DNA of 64,000 nucleotides from Phycisphaeraceae bacterium (GTDB lineage: Bacteria > Planctomycetota > Phycisphaerae > Phycisphaerales > Phycisphaeraceae), in assembly GCA_020851465.1 (NCBI GenBank), contig JADZCR010000002.1:124001-188000 (forward strand). The letters run 5' to 3'. Position 1 is the stretch's first letter. Each line of letters starts with the position of its first letter. The notes under the pieces are model-generated. The model was not told the origin of the DNA and searched no databases. It saw only the letters and a program-made list of their open reading frames with translations. A program made the translations under genes and the position numbers. This document shows positions 37,141-45,135 of this stretch, in pieces.

Positions 37141-40014
37141 ATGCAATACGATTTTCGCGCTATCGAACAGAAGTGGCAGAACTACTGGGCGTCGGAAGGT
37201 ACTTTCCGTGCGCCGAATCCGGGCGATCCGCATTTCGATCACGAGAAGCCCAAGTATTACGTCCTCGATATGTTCCCCTACCCGTCCGGCGTAGGGCTTC
37301 ATGTCGGTCATCCGCTGGGCTATATCGCCACCGATATCATCGCTCGCTACAAGCGGATGCAGGGTTTCAATGTTCTGCATCCGATGGGTTATGACGCTTT
37401 CGGCCTGCCCGCGGAGCAATTCGCCGTCGAGCATGGTGTGCACCCCCGCATCACCACCGAAAAAAATATTGCCAATATGACTCGGCAGCTCAAGCTGCTG
37501 GGGCTTTCCTACGACTGGGATCGCTGCATCTCGACCACCGATCCGGACTACTACCGCTGGACACAGTGGATCTTTCTTCAGTTGTACAACTCATGGTTTG
37601 ACCCCAGCACCAAAAAAGCACGTCCCATCAGTGACCTGGTCAAGGCTCTCGAAGGTTCGGACTACTACATCGACTTTGAGAATCAACTGGTACCCGCGGG
37701 TAATCGCGAAGACCTCGAAGCCCTTGCCGGCCCGCCGGACGGTTTCCGCAAGTGGTACGAACTCTCACCAGACGATCAGCGCACGATCATCGATGGCCAG
37801 CGGTTGGCGTTTCTCGATGAGGTGCCGGTGAACTGGTGCCCCGCGCTGGGTACGGTGCTGGCTAACGAAGAAGTGACCAACGATGGCCGCAGCGAGCGCG
37901 GCAATCACCCCGTGTACCAGCGCCCGCTCAAACAGTGGATGCTGCGCATCACCGCCTATGCCGACCGACTGGAGTCAGAGCTGGATCTTGTGGACTGGCC
38001 TGAGCCGATCAAACTGATGCAACGCAACTGGATCGGTCGGAGCACCGGAGCGGAGGTGGATTTTGAAATCGCGCCCAGTGAGCAGCCCGCGACTGACGCT
38101 TCCACCGCGTCGGATGCGGACCTCGCCATCATCACTGTTTTTACCACACGACCCGATACGCTTTTTGGTGCGACCTACATGGTGCTGGCGCCGGAACATC
38201 CGCTGGTCGAGGAGATCACCACGCCAGCCCAGAAAGCCGCAGTGGACGCCTACCGCACACAGGCAGCGAAAAAAACGGATCGTGAGCGACAGGTCGAAGC
38301 TACGACAGGCACCAAGTCGGGTGTCTTCACCGGGGCCTATGCCATCAACCCCGTCAACGACAGCCGCATACCCATCTGGATCGCCGATTACGTGATGATG
38401 GGCTACGGCACCGGAGCCATCATGGCCGTGCCTGCGCATGATGAGCGAGACTTCGCCTTCGCCAAAGCGTTCAATTTGCCCATCAAGCAGGTGATTGCGC
38501 TGCCGACAAACGAAACCTCGGCAGACCATCCCACGGGAGAGCTTACGGAAGCATTCACTGCGGATGGCATCAACATCAATTCTGCAAACGCCAGCATCTC
38601 GCTCAACGGACTGACGACGGATCTCGCTAAGGCCAGGATTACTCAATGGCTGGACGCCCAGGGCGTTGGACACGCCAAGGTGCAGTACAAACTGCGCGAC
38701 TGGCTGTTCTCACGCCAGCGTTACTGGGGTGAGCCGTTCCCGATCCTGCACGGGCCGAAGGGAGAAATCGTACCCGTGGATGAACGCGATCTGCCGGTTG
38801 AACTGCCGGAGATGGAGGACTTCCGCCCTGCTGCCAGCGACGATCCCGACGCCCCGCCGCGACCGCCGCTGGGTCGTGCGCCCGAGTCGTGGCGTTATGT
38901 CGTTCGTGACGGTGTGCGCTATGAACGCGAGCTAAACACGATGCCCCAGTGGGCCGGGTCCTGCTGGTACTACCTGCGCTTTCTCGATCCGAAGAATTCC
39001 AGCCGCCTGGTCGGCGAGGTAGCGGAAAAATACTGGATGCTCCCCCGCAAAAAAGATCCCCAACCCCGTGAGGGAGTGGACCTCTACGTCGGCGGCGCGG
39101 AGCACGCGGTGCTCCACCTCCTCTACTCCCGCTTCTGGCACAAGGTGCTTTTCGACCTCGGACACATCAGCACGCCTGAGCCGTTCGGCAGGCTATTCAA
39201 TCAGGGCTACATCCAAGCGTTCTATTACGAGGATGCCCGTGGCACACGCCGAGAGGCCAGCCAGATCGAGGAACGCGACGGCAAATTTTTCCATCAGGGT
39301 GAGGAAGTCAATCGCCTCATGGGGAAAATGGGGAAGTCACTCAAAAACGCCATCGCCCCTGACGAAATCGCTGCACAGTATGGCTGTGACACCTTGCGCC
39401 TTTACGAAATGTATCTGGGGCCGCTCGACCAATCGAAAGTCTGGCGAACTCAGGACATCATCGGCGTCCATCGCTTTCTCCAGCGGCTATGGCGCAACTT
39501 CATCGACGAGAGCACCAGTTCGCTGCGTGTCAGCAAAGGCCCTGCTCCGCCTGAAATCCTCCGCCTGTTGCACAAGACGATCAAGCGTGTCACCGATGCG
39601 ATGAACAATCTCGCATTTAACGTCGCCATTGCCGCACTGATCGAGCTAAATAACGAGCTTGTCGGCAAACCCTCGGTCACGCGCGACGTAGCGGAGCCGA
39701 TGATCCTGCTGCTGGCTCCGCTGGCACCGCACATCGCGGAGGAGCTCTGGCGACGACTGGGTTATGAAAAGTCACTGGCCTATCAGCCCTGGCCGGCCTA
39801 TGCCGCCTCCATGCTTGAGTCTGACGAGATTGAATATCCGGTGCAGATCAGTGGAAAGGTGCGCGGAAGGATCATGGTTTCCAAAGAAGCCACGGACGAC
39901 ATGATTCAGTCCGTCACCCTGGCGAATCCCGCGATCAAGCCGTATCTCGACGGCAAGACCATCAAAAAATTCATCGTGGTCAAAGGTCGAATGGTCAACG
40001 TGGTGGTGAGCTGA
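37141..40014 (+). CDS. leuS: leucyl-tRNA synthetase
   Basis: Class I synthetase charging tRNA-Leu. HIGH appears as HVGH (54-57) in MFPYPSGVGLHVGHPLGY. The editing domain has TRPDTLFGATYMVLAPEHP and GTGAIMAVPAHDERDFAFA, and the leucine-specific domain includes the NTMPQWAGSCWYYLRF block. The signature loop is KMGKS (729-733) in place of KMSKS. An insertion of about 55 residues (DPSTKKARPISDLVKALEG onward) precedes DEVPVNWCPALGTVLANEEV. Length 957 is slightly above usual. TATCAT lies exactly 6 nt before the ATG. Confidence 0.97.
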   Translation: MQYDFRAIEQKWQNYWASEGTFRAPNPGDPHFDHEKPKYYVLDMFPYPSGVGLHVGHPLGYIATDIIARYKRMQGFNVLHPMGYDAFGLPAEQFAVEHGVHPRITTEKNIANMTRQLKLLGLSYDWDRCISTTDPDYYRWTQWIFLQLYNSWFDPSTKKARPISDLVKALEGSDYYIDFENQLVPAGNREDLEALAGPPDGFRKWYELSPDDQRTIIDGQRLAFLDEVPVNWCPALGTVLANEEVTNDGRSERGNHPVYQRPLKQWMLRITAYADRLESELDLVDWPEPIKLMQRNWIGRSTGAEVDFEIAPSEQPATDASTASDADLAIITVFTTRPDTLFGATYMVLAPEHPLVEEITTPAQKAAVDAYRTQAAKKTDRERQVEATTGTKSGVFTGAYAINPVNDSRIPIWIADYVMMGYGTGAIMAVPAHDERDFAFAKAFNLPIKQVIALPTNETSADHPTGELTEAFTADGININSANASISLNGLTTDLAKARITQWLDAQGVGHAKVQYKLRDWLFSRQRYWGEPFPILHGPKGEIVPVDERDLPVELPEMEDFRPAASDDPDAPPRPPLGRAPESWRYVVRDGVRYERELNTMPQWAGSCWYYLRFLDPKNSSRLVGEVAEKYWMLPRKKDPQPREGVDLYVGGAEHAVLHLLYSRFWHKVLFDLGHISTPEPFGRLFNQGYIQAFYYEDARGTRREASQIEERDGKFFHQGEEVNRLMGKMGKSLKNAIAPDEIAAQYGCDTLRLYEMYLGPLDQSKVWRTQDIIGVHRFLQRLWRNFIDESTSSLRVSKGPAPPEILRLLHKTIKRVTDAMNNLAFNVAIAALIELNNELVGKPSVTRDVAEPMILLLAPLAPHIAEELWRRLGYEKSLAYQPWPAYAASMLESDEIEYPVQISGKVRGRIMVSKEATDDMIQSVTLANPAIKPYLDGKTIKKFIVVKGRMVNVVVS

Positions 40015-40019
40015 TCGTT

Positions 40020-40337
40020 ATGCCCTGGCTCATTCTCATCCTTGCCGGCCTGCTTGAAATCGTCTGGGCGGTCGGCCTCAAAGCGTCGCAGGGATTCACA
40101 CGTCTCTGGCCGAGCGTCTGGACCATCGTCGGGTTTGCGGCAAGTTTCGCGCTGCTCGCCCGTGCCATGAAATCACTGCCGCTGGGCACCGCCTACACGG
40201 TCTGGACCGGCATCGGCGCCGTCGGGAGCGTCATTGCCGGGGTCTTCCTCTTTAACGAAGGCGTCACCTGGCCTCGAATGGTGTGCATCATCTTTATTCT
40301 TGGCGGCATCGTCGGGCTTAAGCTCACCACGCCTTAG
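40020..40337 (+). CDS. SMR-family transporter, SugE/Gdx-like
   Basis: Small multidrug-resistance family protein of 105 residues with four predicted membrane helices. The conserved membrane Glu13 (GLLEIVWAVGLKAS) couples proton and substrate antiport. GTAYTVWTGIGAVGS and the LEIVWAVGLK segment resemble the SugE/Gdx subgroup, whose characterised members export guanidinium. No guanidine riboswitch is visible, because the gene starts 5 nt after the leuS stop codon and is probably cotranscribed with it. Confidence 0.88.
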   Translation: MPWLILILAGLLEIVWAVGLKASQGFTRLWPSVWTIVGFAASFALLARAMKSLPLGTAYTVWTGIGAVGSVIAGVFLFNEGVTWPRMVCIIFILGGIVGLKLTTP

Positions 40338-40360
40338 CGTCACCCTGCTAAAATGCAGTC

Positions 40361-40801
40361 ATGGTTCGCTGCTTATCTGCGTTTTTTATCACCCTGACAG
40401 CTTTCGCGCTTGTCGCCTGCGAGACGCGGGAGGTGTCGCGCTCTGGCTACCACAATCCTACGTATCTGACACCCATCCCGACACGTATCGAAAACAGCAC
40501 TCCGCCCAGCAATACCGTCATTAAAAGCTCCGGCTCTAATTTCGATCCGCTGGGTGACATCGGTCGAGGCTTCGCCAAACTCTTTCCCGACAATAAGTCC
40601 AAGAAACCTTCAAGCGCAACCATCCAGACTCGATCTGCCGATGGACAGGTGAATTCACTTCCGCCCGGTTATTCCGGGACATCGGACTATCACTCATCTG
40701 ACGGCAACAATTACAAACTCAAGTTCAAAGACGGCACGCTCATAGGTGTTGAAGACGGCGGCAGCGCGAAAAAACCGACCTCAGAAAAGAAGGCAGACTA
40801 G
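40361..40801 (+). CDS. putative lipoprotein
   Basis: Not recognised beyond localisation. Signal peptide with a lipobox (FALVAC) giving a mature protein of about 125 residues. The mature part is polar and low in hydrophobic core (Ser, Lys, Pro, Asn rich, ending [10 protein letters not shown]), so it may be largely disordered. TAAAAT lies exactly 6 nt before the ATG, implying a leaderless transcript. The amidotransferase gene follows after only 5 bases. Confidence 0.65.
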   Translation: MVRCLSAFFITLTAFALVACETREVSRSGYHNPTYLTPIPTRIENSTPPSNTVIKSSGSNFDPLGDIGRGFAKLFPDNKSKKPSSATIQTRSADGQVNSLPPGYSGTSDYHSSDGNNYKLKFKDGTLIGVEDGGSAKKPTSEKKAD

Positions 40802-40806
40802 CCGCC

Positions 40807-41421
40807 ATGATCCTCCTCATCGACAACTACGACAGCTTCACCTACAACCTGGTCCAACGCATCGGAGAGATGGATCCCAGCCTCGATCTGCGCGTGATTC
40901 GCAACGACAAGATTACTGCCGCACAAGCTGTCGCCATGAAGCCGGATCACGTCATCGTCTCACCCGGTCCGTGCTCACCCAATGAGGCGGGTGTCTCCAA
41001 CGACATCATCAAAGCCTTCGCCGGTAAAGTTCCACTCCTGGGTGTCTGCCTCGGTCATCAGTGCATCGGCCATTCGTTCGGCATGAAGGTCGTCCGCAAC
41101 GCGCGACTCATGCACGGAAAGACCAGCCCGATCCGTCACGATGGACGGACGATCTTTGAAGGCATGAGCAATCCCTTCACCGCGACACGCTATCACAGCC
41201 TCGTCATTCTCAAGGAAAGTTTCGATCACCAGCGATTTGAAATAAGCGCCTGGACCGACGAAGGTGAGATCATGGCTGTGCGTGCGAAACCGCAGACATT
41301 CGGCCCCGCACCGCTGGAGGGCGTGCAATTTCACCCTGAGAGTTTCCTGACTCTCGAAGGGCCGCGACTGCTGGCGAACTTCCTCGGACTGCCTGCGCCC
41401 AAACTGGCCCAAGTGGGATAA
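40807..41421 (+). CDS. pabA: anthranilate/aminodeoxychorismate synthase glutamine amidotransferase subunit
   Basis: Class I glutamine amidotransferase (TrpG/PabA family) that supplies ammonia for anthranilate or 4-amino-4-deoxychorismate synthesis. It starts [14 protein letters not shown] and has SPGPCSP, nucleophile Cys81 in GVCLGHQ and the His-x-Glu dyad in VQFHPESF. TrpG and PabA cannot be separated by sequence alone; no trpE or pabB is adjacent. Length 204 is typical. The gene follows the lipoprotein gene by 5 bases. Confidence 0.87.
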   Translation: MILLIDNYDSFTYNLVQRIGEMDPSLDLRVIRNDKITAAQAVAMKPDHVIVSPGPCSPNEAGVSNDIIKAFAGKVPLLGVCLGHQCIGHSFGMKVVRNARLMHGKTSPIRHDGRTIFEGMSNPFTATRYHSLVILKESFDHQRFEISAWTDEGEIMAVRAKPQTFGPAPLEGVQFHPESFLTLEGPRLLANFLGLPAPKLAQVG

Positions 41422-41478
41422 CTTCTTATTCATCGAACCATCACAACCTGGGCTGACTTCCGTACTGCATGGGACGGC

Positions 41479-42216
41479 GTGCGCAACTTTCTCATGGCGG
41501 GTGAATGCGTGCCTTTCGACTTCACTCTCCCGCCGATCGACCGCGTCGTCGATGAACTCCGCGCCGATCCGGACGTTCGTATATCGTCGGGTAACAAGGG
41601 CAACACGCTCGATCTGGGTGATATCAGCGAAAAGTTTCGCTCGCTGCCGATCGAGCAGGCGGTCCGATCGTCCTTCGGTCTGGCGTGCTATCGGCTCGGC
41701 GCGTTCGATGCGCCTGGAAAGTTCCTGCACGGTTTTCGTGAACGAGTCATCGAGCCGTGGCAGGCAGCACTCAGTAGAAACGGCTTCACCTGGACACGGT
41801 GTTACCCGATCATTTTCATCTCCGGGCCGGGCAGCGCGACCAACTATCACATGGATTTTTCCCATGTGCTCGCCTGGCAGATTCATGGCCATAAACGGTT
41901 CTGCGGCCTGCGCGATCCAGATCGATGGGCGCCGCGACAGGTGAGAACACGCTACTTACCCAAAAATTTCCACCGACCGGCAGAGCTCGGCGAGCAGGAC
42001 GCGCTGTGCTACGAGATGGGACCGGGGACCGTACTCTGGAATGCACTGCTCACGCCGCATTGGGTCGAAGCCGGCGACGACGCAGCGATGAGCATCAACG
42101 TGTCACACGGCGGACTACGGCTCAACGGCAAACTCGCTCCCAACGAGCAGGAACTGATGGATTTCATCGCCGCCAATCCCACGGAAGCACCGGCATTACC
42201 CGTCGGCGGATATTGA
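41479..42216 (+). CDS. JmjC/cupin-like Fe(II) oxygenase-type protein
   Basis: Contains NYHMDFSH, an H-x-D metal-binding pair, then WQIHGHKRFCGLRD and, about 55 residues later, TPHWVEAG, which offers the distal histidine. This spacing fits a cupin-like JmjC domain of 2-oxoglutarate oxygenases. No signal peptide. Substrate unknown. The start is uncertain between GTG 41479 and ATG 41494; neither has a Shine-Dalgarno sequence. It converges on the flagellin gene. Confidence 0.65.
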   Translation: MRNFLMAGECVPFDFTLPPIDRVVDELRADPDVRISSGNKGNTLDLGDISEKFRSLPIEQAVRSSFGLACYRLGAFDAPGKFLHGFRERVIEPWQAALSRNGFTWTRCYPIIFISGPGSATNYHMDFSHVLAWQIHGHKRFCGLRDPDRWAPRQVRTRYLPKNFHRPAELGEQDALCYEMGPGTVLWNALLTPHWVEAGDDAAMSINVSHGGLRLNGKLAPNEQELMDFIAANPTEAPALPVGGY

Positions 42217-42317
42217 ATCTCTGACAGCACGCATGAGCCGCCATGCCCGCAGGTACCTGCGAGGCTTCACGCTGCTTCCGCTTGCCGTCCACACATGAGT
42301 TGTGTTTTCTGCGCATC

Positions 42318-42354
42318 AAAAACCCCCGCGGATTGATCCGCGAAGGTTCGGGGG
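42318..42354 (-). terminator. intrinsic terminator downstream of flagellin
   Basis: Minus-strand hairpin with CGCGGAT/ATCCGCG arms and outer C5/G5 pairs, followed by five T residues (plus-strand A run 42318-42322). It lies about 100 bases after the flagellin stop codon and would end the flagellin transcript. Confidence 0.8.
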
Positions 42355-42450
42355 AAGGGAGGAAATCGTCTGAGTTAAGTCCGGGGTCCATGCAGCAGGA
42401 ACACCCGCACTGCCTCGATCCGAAAGTTCAGTAGGTCGAGGCTTACCGGT

Positions 42451-43914
42451 TTATGTCTGGAGCAGACGCAAGACACTCTGAGCTGTCGAGTTCGCCAATG
42501 CGAGCGTCGAAGTCCCTGCGTTTACCAGAATCTGAGCGCGTGTCAGTTTGCTGGTTTCAGCGGCGAAGTCCGCATCACGGATGTTGCTCTCCGAAGCGGT
42601 GAGGTTTTCCAGTGCGATCTGCTGACTGCGCACCGCGGTATCGAGCGTGTTCTTTTCAAAGGCACCGAGTCGGCCACGCATGAGCGAGATTTGATCAATT
42701 GCCGAGTCGATAACTTGCGATGCGTTGTCCGCCTGCCCCGCGACGAGGCTGTTGGCCCCGCCGGTAACGATTGAGTTGAGGAATCCGGTGGCCTCAGAGC
42801 CGAGCCGACTTGCCGCCACGGATTGCACACCGAAGCCAACCTGCTGGCTGGAGTTGACCGATGGGCCGATCTGATAGCTCGCGCCACCGCCTGTGATGCT
42901 GAAGTTGTAGGTCGAAAGCTGCTGTGCCGCAGTCTGGGTGAGATTCAGCTCGATGTTGAGAGTCGTCGAGTGCATGGTGAGCTTGGTGCCGTCACCCAGA
43001 GCGAGGTTTCCGTTGACTAGAGCAAGCACATCCTGGCCGGTATCACGATTGACTGCCGAGCCGCCCTGTGCGGTGAAGCTCTGGAAGAAGGAGCCGCCGC
43101 TGAGCTTACGAACGCTGACAAACGCATCGCTACCGAAAGAAGTGCTGACGATATTGAGACCTGATGTCTGATTGCCCGCACTGGCCAGCGATGCGGATAC
43201 TCCGATCGCATCCTTAACCTGGTTGATGGCAAAGGCGACCGCTGACAGCGCGGTACCTGAAACGAAGCTGAAGACTTCGACGCCCTTGTTGCCGGTGACC
43301 TCGAAGCTGACGCTGGAGAGGAGTTGACCCGGCGCGCCTGCGGTATTACCCGAAATAAAGAGTGAAGCGGTTTCTGCGCTGTTAAGCACTTCCACATTCA
43401 CCGGGATATAGGCCTGCGTACCGAAGTTGGCTCCAAAGACTTTGACATCCTGAATCTGGGTCGAGTTGATGCCGCTGGTCGTGTAGTCCAGCGAGCCGTT
43501 GAGCAGTTTCAGGCCGGCGAAGCTCGCCGTGTTGGAGATTCGCGTGATGGACTCGACAGCCGAGTCAATCTGAAGCTGGTTGGCCTCGATCTCAGCGGGG
43601 CTGAAGGCGCCCGTATTGGCGGCCTGGACCACCAGACCCTTGATCGAGGTCAGCAGCGTCGAGATCTCCGCCAGTGATCCTTCCGTCGTCGAGATCACAT
43701 TGGAAGCGCGCTCGATGTTGTCGATCGCCTGGGTGATTCCGCCGATTTCGCTGCGCAACCGTTCACTGACGATCAAGCCCGCCGGGTTATCCGCGGCACG
43801 ATTGATCTGAAGGCCGGTGCTCAGCCGTTGCAGGCGAACCTGCATATCGGACTGCGCTTTGACAAGGTTGTGCTGGGCGACCAGTGCGCTGACGTTGGTG
43901 TTGATTCTTGACAT
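42451..43914 (-). CDS. fliC: flagellin
   Basis: Flagellar filament subunit, exported by the flagellar type III system. Conserved N-terminal D0/D1 helices run from RINTNVSALVAQHNL to about residue 140 (SFAGLKLLNG); the C-terminal D1/D0 segment ends in NAGTSTLALANSTAQSVLRLL. Both D1 and D0 ends are intact. The 487-residue length includes a Ser/Gly/Val-rich variable centre with flagellin-hook IN-like repeats. Translation starts with a strong AAGGAGG that is enclosed in a perfect hairpin, a likely CsrA target. The neighbours csrA and fliW fit that control. Confidence 0.95.
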   Translation of the reverse strand: MSRINTNVSALVAQHNLVKAQSDMQVRLQRLSTGLQINRAADNPAGLIVSERLRSEIGGITQAIDNIERASNVISTTEGSLAEISTLLTSIKGLVVQAANTGAFSPAEIEANQLQIDSAVESITRISNTASFAGLKLLNGSLDYTTSGINSTQIQDVKVFGANFGTQAYIPVNVEVLNSAETASLFISGNTAGAPGQLLSSVSFEVTGNKGVEVFSFVSGTALSAVAFAINQVKDAIGVSASLASAGNQTSGLNIVSTSFGSDAFVSVRKLSGGSFFQSFTAQGGSAVNRDTGQDVLALVNGNLALGDGTKLTMHSTTLNIELNLTQTAAQQLSTYNFSITGGGASYQIGPSVNSSQQVGFGVQSVAASRLGSEATGFLNSIVTGGANSLVAGQADNASQVIDSAIDQISLMRGRLGAFEKNTLDTAVRSQQIALENLTASESNIRDADFAAETSKLTRAQILVNAGTSTLALANSTAQSVLRLLQT

Positions 43915-43934
43915 GACAATCCTCCTTGATTGTC
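43915..43934 (-). promoter_or_regulatory. hairpin enclosing the flagellin Shine-Dalgarno (CsrA-type site)
   Basis: Minus-strand GACAATC, loop AAGGAG, GATTGTC: a perfect 7-bp stem with the Shine-Dalgarno sequence and its GGA in a 6-nt loop, immediately before the ATG. GGA in a hairpin loop is the known CsrA-binding geometry, and binding here would block ribosome access. Confidence 0.75.
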
Positions 43935-43971
43935 GGGATGCCTAGACGTTTAAGGGGTTCCCGTACCGGTG

Positions 43972-43991
43972 ACTCGAGATCCTTCCCGAGT
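43972..43991 (-). promoter_or_regulatory. second GGA-loop hairpin in the flagellin leader
   Basis: Minus-strand ACTCG, a 10-nt loop GGAAGGATCT and CGAGT. The loop carries two GGA triplets. It lies about 40 nt upstream of the Shine-Dalgarno hairpin and could be a second site for a CsrA dimer. Confidence 0.55.
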
Positions 43992-44085
43992 GCTGGTGCC
44001 GACGTGATTACCCCTGGTCCCTGTAACCCGGGTGTTGCCCGGTCCCGTGTGAGTAAGAGTTAAAGTTCCCGATCATCCGAACGCT

Positions 44086-44346
44086 TTATCCCTGCTGCGC
44101 TCCGGGGTACGGTCCCCCAGCCCGACGCAGATTTTTGTTCGCAACATTGAGATCATCGACCTGCACCCGAGCGGCCTCGGCGTTTTCCCGCTGGATCGCC
44201 TCGTAAACCTCTTTCCGGTGCACATGCACACTCCGGGGGGCATTGATGCCCAGACGAACCTTATCGCCCCGGATATCGACGACGGTGATTTCGATCTCGT
44301 CGCCGATCATGATCGTCTCGTCGCGCTGACGGGAAAGCACAAGCAT
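44086..44346 (-). CDS. csrA: carbon storage regulator CsrA
   Basis: Small RNA-binding translational regulator (86 residues). It has the dimer strands [36 protein letters not shown] and the binding segment [14 protein letters not shown], with the conserved Arg of the RNA-contacting loop. An acidic/polar tail of about 25 residues extends beyond the core. It sits between fliW and flagellin on the same strand, as in FliW-CsrA-flagellin systems. The start has GGAAGGAG 7 nt upstream. Its own leader holds two GGA-loop hairpins, suggesting autoregulation. Confidence 0.96.
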   Translation of the reverse strand: MLVLSRQRDETIMIGDEIEITVVDIRGDKVRLGINAPRSVHVHRKEVYEAIQRENAEAARVQVDDLNVANKNLRRAGGPYPGAQQG

Positions 44347-44371
44347 TAAAAACTCCTTCCGTGGCTGCTTC

Positions 44372-44391
44372 TCGACACATCCTTGCGTCGA
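44372..44391 (-). promoter_or_regulatory. GGA-loop hairpin in the csrA leader, proximal
   Basis: Minus-strand TCGAC, loop GCAAGGATGT, GTCGA: 5-bp stem and 10-nt loop with AAGGAT at its centre. Stem length, loop length and the AAGGAT motif match the upstream hairpin in the flagellin leader. Confidence 0.55.
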
Positions 44392-44432
44392 GTCCCGTTT
44401 TCAGGTTTGCCGTCAGTGTTTGCCGCCGTCTA

Positions 44433-44450
44433 TGGATTCATCCGAATCCA
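44433..44450 (-). promoter_or_regulatory. GGA-loop hairpin in the csrA leader, distal
   Basis: Minus-strand TGGATTC, loop GGAT, GAATCCA: a perfect 7-bp stem with GGA in a tetraloop, about 87 nt upstream of the csrA ATG. Confidence 0.55.
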
Positions 44451-44546
44451 TCCAGTCAGCATCTTTTTGACACCCAAACCTCACGCACACCGGCCGGAGT
44501 TTTCGCTCTTACCGCGAAACCCCGACCTCTGAATCCTTCGTCAGAC

Positions 44547-44993
44547 TTATCCCGCCATCGCTTCGACACCAGCCCGCAACTCCAGCAGCGGCACCCGTGT
44601 GGTGAAGCGACGGTCAGACAGCACAAGCTGTTCGCCGACCTTCCGATGCACATGAATGACCAGCGGCCCCTGAAGATTTCCCGTCAGCAGCGTGTCACGC
44701 TTGTTGACGATCACCAGCACCTGGGCGTGGTCCAATGACTCGAGGCCCAGTTCCTCCATCTGCTCCGGCTTGATCGGGACCTTGTACGACGAGACGAACA
44801 GGCTCGGATCAGTGACGACGAACGCCAGGTCCGGCGTCTCGATCGACTGAAGCCAGAAAAAATAGCTGTCCGCTGCGGGCTCCATGAGCACAAAGGTCTT
44901 GTACTTGGGAAATCCCAGAAGACCTTTGGGGAAGGTGATGATGCGCTGCTCATCCACCTCTACCTTCCCGAATCTCGTCGTGTTGATCATCAT
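44547..44993 (-). CDS. fliW: flagellar assembly factor FliW
   Basis: FliW, which binds CsrA and flagellin in a partner switch that couples flagellin translation to export. The segments FGKVEVDEQRIITFPKGLLGFPKYKTFVLME and YFFWLQSIETPDLAFVVTDP are characteristic. I start at the ATG at 44993 (MMINTTRFGK), with AGGA about 10 nt upstream, giving 148 residues, the normal FliW size. The frame runs open to 45179, but that extension is Cys/Arg-rich and non-conserved. It follows flgL by 142 bases and precedes csrA by 200. Confidence 0.93.
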   Translation of the reverse strand: MMINTTRFGKVEVDEQRIITFPKGLLGFPKYKTFVLMEPAADSYFFWLQSIETPDLAFVVTDPSLFVSSYKVPIKPEQMEELGLESLDHAQVLVIVNKRDTLLTGNLQGPLVIHVHRKVGEQLVLSDRRFTTRVPLLELRAGVEAMAG

Positions 44994-45049
44994 GGCGACT
45001 GTTCCTGTTCGGCCATCCATCCTGGATCTCCGGACCACACGATCCGGCC

Positions 45050-45066
45050 GACGGCTTCCTGCCGTC
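45050..45066 (-). promoter_or_regulatory. GGA-loop hairpin in the fliW leader
   Basis: Minus-strand GACGGC, loop AGGAA, GCCGTC: perfect 6-bp stem with GGA in a 5-nt loop, between the flgL stop and fliW. Together with the flagellin and csrA hairpins it suggests CsrA also acts on fliW. Confidence 0.5.
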
Positions 45067-45135
45067 TCTGTTCGGGTCAGTTCCACCGGCCGAAGGCGGT
45101 AACCGACGCGCAACCCTTGCGCTTCACGCGCAGAA

